Assembly: GCA_041655735.1 (NCBI GenBank)
Contig: JBBAEV010000038.1
Coordinates: 1 to 7,037 of the forward strand
Reading direction: 5' to 3'
Length of the DNA stretch: 7,037 nt
Origin: JBBAEV01 sp041655735
GTDB taxonomy: Bacteria; Bacillota_I; Bacilli_A; RF39; UBA660
Positions 5,614 to 7,037 of this stretch are shown here, one piece after another. A program made the translations under genes and the position numbers. Each line of letters begins with the position of its first letter. Within the stretch, counting starts at the first letter, position 1. The notes under the pieces were generated by a model. That model was not told where the DNA came from. It searched no databases and saw only the letters and a list, made by a program, of their open reading frames with translations.

Positions 5614-5970
5614 CTATTTTACTATCGCATCTATATCTGTTTTATCCTTTAATTTAATAACTATTTTATTAGGTAAACAAATAATTGGTTCAAACATTGA
5701 ATCAACAAATCCTTGTTTAGAACAGATATGTAGTGGTGATGTTTCTTCTTTTACCCTAATTTTATTATTCTTTACCTCAATATTAACTTTCCCATTATAT
5801 CCTTCTACTTCATATTCTTTATCAATTGATAAATCAATCGTCAGTACTAATTTATTTTCATAATAAACAAGAGCTTCTTGTTCTTTAAAGTTAATGTTTC
5901 TTATTATTACGATTAATAATACAGAAATAATAGTTACAATTAATATTAATTTAACATCATGCTTATTCAT
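5614..5970 (-). CDS. NusG domain II-containing membrane protein (EetA-like)
   Basis: A predicted 118-residue protein, despite the name not a transcription factor: one N-terminal helix (about 6-24) anchors an extracytosolic NusG-II-type beta domain. EGYNGKVNIEVKNNKIRVKE (56-75) and HICSKQGFV...IICLPNKIVI (81-105) are the family core. In many relatives the core reads C-P-D-x-x-C...CLP; here the first Cys appears as Ser78, while Cys83 and Cys98 remain. An in-frame ATG at 6009 would add 13 residues lying inside apbE. I prefer the ATG at 5970 because the membrane helix then begins at the usual place and the start overlaps the apbE stop by 8 bp (ATGAATAA), typical of coupling. No good Shine-Dalgarno precedes either ATG. 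By context it would be the EetA-like partner of the Gx protein, passing electrons towards the flavinylated lipoprotein; that role is inferred. Confidence 0.85.
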   Translation of the reverse strand: MNKHDVKLILIVTIISVLLIVIIRNINFKEQEALVYYENKLVLTIDLSIDKEYEVEGYNGKVNIEVKNNKIRVKEETSPLHICSKQGFVDSMFEPIICLPNKIVIKLKDKTDIDAIVK

Positions 5971-6952
5971 ATTTATCAAACCCATCTGAATAATAAACAT
6001 TATTATCATTACTATACCAAATAGCTTCTACATTAGACAAATTATTTACATACTTAATTCCATCTTCAATTGACATTAAAAATAACATCGTTGAAAGAAG
6101 ATCACCATAACCACTATCTTTAGTGATAATAGTAACGCTTTTCATATTATTAGAAGGATATAGTGTTTTAGAATCAATAATATGATGATATAACTTGTCA
6201 TCATATTCATAATATCTTTCATAACTACCACTAGTAATAACACTTTGATTAGTAACATTTACTATTTTATACATATTATCACTATCTTTTATTGGTTCTT
6301 CTATCCCTATCTTATATAATCCCTTATTATAGTGATTCCCTGTCTTAACATTACCACCTGCATTTATAAGATAATTATTTATCCCTACACTTTCTAAATA
6401 ATTACCAACAAGTTCTGTAACATAACCTTTCGCAATAGCCCCTAAATCTATATTTATATTACTTTTCTTTAATATCGTATTATCTTCTAAAACAATATCA
6501 TCTATATTAATATTTTTGCCAGCTAAAACCAGTTCTTTTTTAGTAGGTATACCAGTGCCTTCATCACGATATTTTTTCCATAAAGATGTAATATTACCTA
6601 ACGCTATATTTACTTTACCATCACTTAATTTATAACTATTAATTCCATACTCGATTAATTTATATAACGATGAATTTATTTCTAACTTTTCATTAACTTT
6701 TAACTTATTATTAATATAATAAATATTTTTTACTCCTTTATATTCAACATAAGCATCACTCAATTTATGAAATTCACTGTATAAATCATCTATTTTATTA
6801 AAATACATATCTATATTATCTTTATTAGAATAAATCTTAATATTAATATAAGTATTCATATAAAAGAAGTTTTTACTATATTCCTTTTCAATTTTCGTAC
6901 AACCACTAAATAAAAATAAAAAAATTAATATAAACGATAATTTTTTCAACAT
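5963..6952 (-). CDS. apbE: FAD:protein FMN transferase, lipoprotein form (ApbE family)
   Basis: A 329-residue lipoprotein enzyme that takes FMN from FAD and links it to a Thr of FMN-binding domains outside the cytoplasm, Mg-dependent. The signal peptide ends in the lipobox FSGC with Cys18 as anchor. ApbE motifs run in order: YMNTYINI (31-38), KLSDGKVNIALG (108-119), NIDLGAIAKGYVTE (167-180), NYLINAGGNV (193-202), ITSGSYERYYEY (239-250), HHIIDSKT (256-263) and GDLLSTMLFLMS (283-294). Asp284 and Thr288 match the metal ligands known in ApbE/Ftp structures. One departure is DSKTLYP where many relatives have DPxTGxP. The length is usual for the family. The ATG follows AGGTGG. It is the first gene of the cluster, behind an extended -10 promoter, and its stop overlaps the next gene. 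Its likely substrate is Thr137 of the FMN-binding lipoprotein at the end of the same operon, parallel to FmnB and PplA in Listeria. Confidence 0.95.
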   Translation of the reverse strand: MLKKLSFILIFLFLFSGCTKIEKEYSKNFFYMNTYINIKIYSNKDNIDMYFNKIDDLYSEFHKLSDAYVEYKGVKNIYYINNKLKVNEKLEINSSLYKLIEYGINSYKLSDGKVNIALGNITSLWKKYRDEGTGIPTKKELVLAGKNINIDDIVLEDNTILKKSNINIDLGAIAKGYVTELVGNYLESVGINNYLINAGGNVKTGNHYNKGLYKIGIEEPIKDSDNMYKIVNVTNQSVITSGSYERYYEYDDKLYHHIIDSKTLYPSNNMKSVTIITKDSGYGDLLSTMLFLMSIEDGIKYVNNLSNVEAIWYSNDNNVYYSDGFDKYE

Positions 6953-6967
6953 TTTACCACCTAATTT

Positions 6968-6996
6968 ATTATAACATGTATAATAAAGGACATAAA
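6968..6996 (-). promoter_or_regulatory. Extended -10 promoter of the apbE operon
   Basis: On the minus strand, TGTTATAAT (6976-6968) is a perfect extended -10, with a weak -35 TTTATG (6996-6991) at 17-bp spacing. The apbE ATG lies 15 nt beyond the -10, so the leader would be very short. The -10 element is the same nine bases as in the internal promoter of this operon. Confidence 0.6.
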
Positions 6997-7030
6997 TAGT
7001 TAAAGACTATTATGTTTTTTTCTATTTATG
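6990..7030. repeat. Three-armed inverted repeat upstream of apbE
   Basis: CATAAATAG at 6991-6999 recurs as a perfect inverted copy CTATTTATG at 7022-7030. Between them, ACTATTATGT (7006-7015) is a near-perfect inverted copy of the first arm, with one base missing, followed by seven T. The first arm overlaps the -35 of the apbE promoter. It could be an operator dyad, or on the plus strand a terminator-like hairpin with a T-run, although no plus-strand gene ends here. It could also be the tail of the unseen gene to the right. Confidence 0.5.
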
Positions 7031-7037
7031 ATTTATA

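Noticed and set aside
5971..6009. Longer NusG-II protein starting at the ATG at 6009
   Set aside because: The extra 13 residues lie within the apbE tail, no Shine-Dalgarno precedes them, and the membrane helix would start unusually far from the N-terminus.
180..6952. Possible TGA=Trp genetic code, prompted by the absence of TGA stops and the AT-rich base composition
   Set aside because: Every gene reads full length in the standard bacterial code and the Trp codons I checked are TGG. Ten stops without TGA are not informative in AT-rich DNA.
6953..7037. FMN riboswitch or other structured leader for apbE
   Set aside because: The promoter leaves a leader of only a few nucleotides before the ribosome site, and none of the conserved FMN-riboswitch elements is visible.
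1..7037. CRISPR arrays, tRNA or rRNA genes, insertion sequences, phage genes
   Set aside because: No repeat-spacer pattern, cloverleaf, transposase motif or terminal inverted repeat was seen on either strand.

Overview
The window is very AT-rich DNA (by eye about a quarter G+C) with compact genes, tight spacing, strong Shine-Dalgarno sites and Lys/Asn/Ile-rich proteins. This suggests a low-GC Firmicutes or Tenericutes-type bacterium, for example one of the small-genome gut Bacilli; the exact lineage is inference. Ten complete genes and one partial gene are present. Seven end in TAA, three in TAG and none in TGA. All read through in the standard bacterial code.

Left end (1-1500), minus strand: the first 29 codons of a type IV prepilin or competence pseudopilin run off the window. 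It has its own promoter, behind an intrinsic terminator that closes the upstream gene, a rhomboid intramembrane protease with a soluble N-terminal domain.

Middle (1504-3877): a divergent TspO/MBR-like five-helix membrane protein is the only plus-strand gene. It runs convergently into rluD, with an 11-bp overlap. On the minus strand a tight operon pgsA-like > lspA > rluD starts from a promoter near 3875. rluD appears to use a TTG start that overlaps lspA by 26 bp.

Right half (3897-7030), minus strand: a five-gene cluster, apbE > NusG-domain-II membrane protein > AlkD-like DNA glycosylase > Gx-transporter/EetB-like membrane protein > FMN-binding lipoprotein. It has an extended -10 promoter before apbE, a second extended -10 promoter just before the last gene, and a terminator at the end. 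Apart from the AlkD gene it looks like a minimal extracytosolic flavinylation/electron-transfer module of the Listeria EET type. Lipoprotein ApbE would transfer FMN onto a Thr of the small lipoprotein, and the NusG-II and Gx proteins would be the membrane electron conduit. No Ndh2, Rnf or quinone-biosynthesis gene is seen here.

A plausible functional link joins the two minus-strand operons. PgsA would make phosphatidylglycerol, the diacylglycerol donor for lipoproteins, and LspA would mature the two lipoproteins of the redox module. The most notable points are the redox module with an embedded DNA-repair gene, its internal promoter, and an unexplained set of inverted repeats upstream of apbE.
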